A DNA stretch of 5,736 nucleotides, taken from assembly GCA_022561355.1 (NCBI GenBank), contig JADFRJ010000162.1, positions 1 through 5,736 on the forward strand, written 5' to 3'. The notes beneath the pieces are model-generated. The model saw only the letters and a list, made by a program, of their open reading frames with translations. It ran no database searches and was not told where the DNA came from. Positions 4,842 through 5,736 of this stretch are shown here, in pieces. This stretch comes from Chloroflexota bacterium. GTDB taxonomy: Bacteria > Chloroflexota > Dehalococcoidia > DSTF01 > RBG-16-68-14. The first letter of the stretch is position 1, and every line of letters starts with the position of its first letter. The translations under genes were made by a program, and so were the position numbers.

Positions 4842-5693
4842 ATGATCTACGCCAAGATCAACGAACACAAGGCCGCCAGCCGTTCACGCGCGACTTGGCT
4901 GGCAGCGTTGGCCGTGGTCACGCTCGTGGCTGCTGCCGTAACTACGGTTCTGCTACTTCCGCGAACAAGTGAGGGTTCTGACATTGGGGGCGTGATCACG
5001 TATCGTTCGCAGGAACGCGACGTCACCGTGCGGCCGAGTGGAGAGCAGGTCGCGACACGGTACGTCGAACCGGCAGCGCAGGCCACGACGAGCGTCCAGG
5101 GCGTCTGGATCGCGCCGGATGCCACAACGGTAGCGTTCGTCGATCAGACGGACGAAGGGACATGGATGGCGGTCTGGGAGCCATCCGGCGTAACACGGCT
5201 GGCGCAGTTAGCCGGACCCGATTCACCGTTGCTCGTTGGCCAGGACAAGACGGCGGCTCGGGCGGCAGACGGTGTACCACTCCTGGCAGCATGGTCGCCG
5301 GACGGTTCGCGGCTCGCGTATGGAACGGCCACTGACGGTCAGGATGTCTTCCACATCGTCGAGTCAGGTGATTGGTCTGAGCGGAGCTATGGCCTGAGTG
5401 ATGGTTTCGTCGGAGAGCTGGCCTGGTCACCGAATGGCGAGCACGTAGCAATCTCTTCCTACAGTCGCGATGGCCAGGACCACACGGTCTACGTCGTGGC
5501 CGCCGATGGGTACGAGATGACAAAGCTGGTCGATGGCTGCTTGATCGTGTGGTCGCCTGACAGTCGTTACCTGGCTGTGCACCGAGATCCGTACTACGAA
5601 CCCGGCCTATGGGTGTTCAGCATCGATGGGCTGGAGCGGCATCAGCTATCCGACGAAGTAGGCGCGACGGCGCTGGCGTGGCTGCCGGAATAG
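4842..5693 (+). CDS. Membrane-anchored extracytoplasmic beta-propeller (PD40/TolB-like) protein
   Basis: The product has 283 residues. A short basic cytoplasmic N-terminus (K10, R14, R16) and one membrane helix (about 18-39) place the rest outside the cell membrane. The outer part carries repeats of the WSPDGxxLA type seen in TolB-like/PD40 propellers: WIAPDATTVAFVD (89-101), AWSPDGSRLAYGT (150-162), AWSPNGEHVAISS (194-206), VWSPDSRYLAVHR (236-248) and a closing AWLPE (279-283). That is about four full motifs plus a terminal strand, so a small or partly degenerate propeller. It has one cysteine (Cys233) and no visible catalytic motif. The ATG is preceded by AAGGAGG with 6-base spacing. The gene follows the anti-sigma gene by 62 bases and has its own copy of the sigma-type promoter. 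A ligand-binding or protein-scaffolding role in the same signalling module is inferred. It could equally be an effector of the response. Confidence 0.85.
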   Translation: MIYAKINEHKAASRSRATWLAALAVVTLVAAAVTTVLLLPRTSEGSDIGGVITYRSQERDVTVRPSGEQVATRYVEPAAQATTSVQGVWIAPDATTVAFVDQTDEGTWMAVWEPSGVTRLAQLAGPDSPLLVGQDKTAARAADGVPLLAAWSPDGSRLAYGTATDGQDVFHIVESGDWSERSYGLSDGFVGELAWSPNGEHVAISSYSRDGQDHTVYVVAADGYEMTKLVDGCLIVWSPDSRYLAVHRDPYYEPGLWVFSIDGLERHQLSDEVGATALAWLPE

Positions 5694-5733
5694 CCAGCAG
5701 CGGTACCTATTCCGAGGACATCCTCACCGTGGC
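5693..5733 (+). repeat. Nested inverted repeat after the propeller gene, possible 3' stem-loop
   Basis: The right arm CCTCACCGTGGC (5722-5733) can pair with three left segments: GAGG (5714-5717), CGGT (5701-5704) and GCCA (5693-5696). The loop is ACAT, with bulges of 9 and 4 bases on the left side. No T-run is visible before the window ends, so this is not a clear intrinsic terminator. It may simply be chance pairing in GC-rich DNA. Confidence 0.25.
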
Positions 5734-5736
5734 GAT

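Noticed and set aside
5023..5523. Long open frame antisense to the propeller gene
   Set aside because: The translation is extremely Arg/Pro-rich, typical of a shadow frame, while the plus strand has clear propeller repeats and a strong ribosome binding site.

Overview
The window is GC-rich, densely packed bacterial DNA with no RNA genes, insertion sequences, CRISPR arrays or long repeats. The best taxonomic guess is a Chloroflexota-type organism (Dehalococcoidia, Thermomicrobia or a relative). This rests on two lipoproteins with Ala-rich A-x-A-C-G lipoboxes, a cysteine-free anti-sigma protein of a style common in Chloroflexota and Actinobacteria, and the mix of gene families. It is an inference from sequence style, not a measured placement.

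Left part (1-1552): the 3' end of ctaB (heme O synthase) is followed after 14 bases by a small lipoprotein gene of unknown function. Facing them, with only 2 bases between the stop codons, is a minus-strand gene for a secreted lipoprotein with a C-terminal thioredoxin fold and an unusual Cys-x4-Cys active site. All three may act in or at the membrane, and ctaB points to an aerobic respiratory chain with a heme-copper oxidase.

Middle part (1553-3309): a 149-base divergent intergenic region separates the thioredoxin-like gene from nadE, the glutamine-dependent NAD+ synthetase. The nadE side has a good housekeeping-type promoter (TTGACC, 18 bases, GATAAT). Just after the predicted transcription start lies a near-perfect 21-bp palindrome, which looks like a repressor operator for NAD synthesis.

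Right part (3310-5736): an ECF sigma factor gene overlaps a single-pass anti-sigma-like gene, and 62 bases later comes a membrane-anchored extracytoplasmic beta-propeller protein. The sigma gene appears to start at a CTG codon behind a strong ribosome binding site; no ATG, GTG or TTG start would keep the full sigma-2 domain. The motif GGAAC-N15-GGTGTA, an ECF-type promoter, occurs with identical spacing upstream of both the sigma operon and the propeller gene. This suggests a self-contained regulon: the sigma factor activates itself, its anti-sigma partner and the propeller protein, and the last two both expose domains outside the membrane. This module is the most interesting content of the window.
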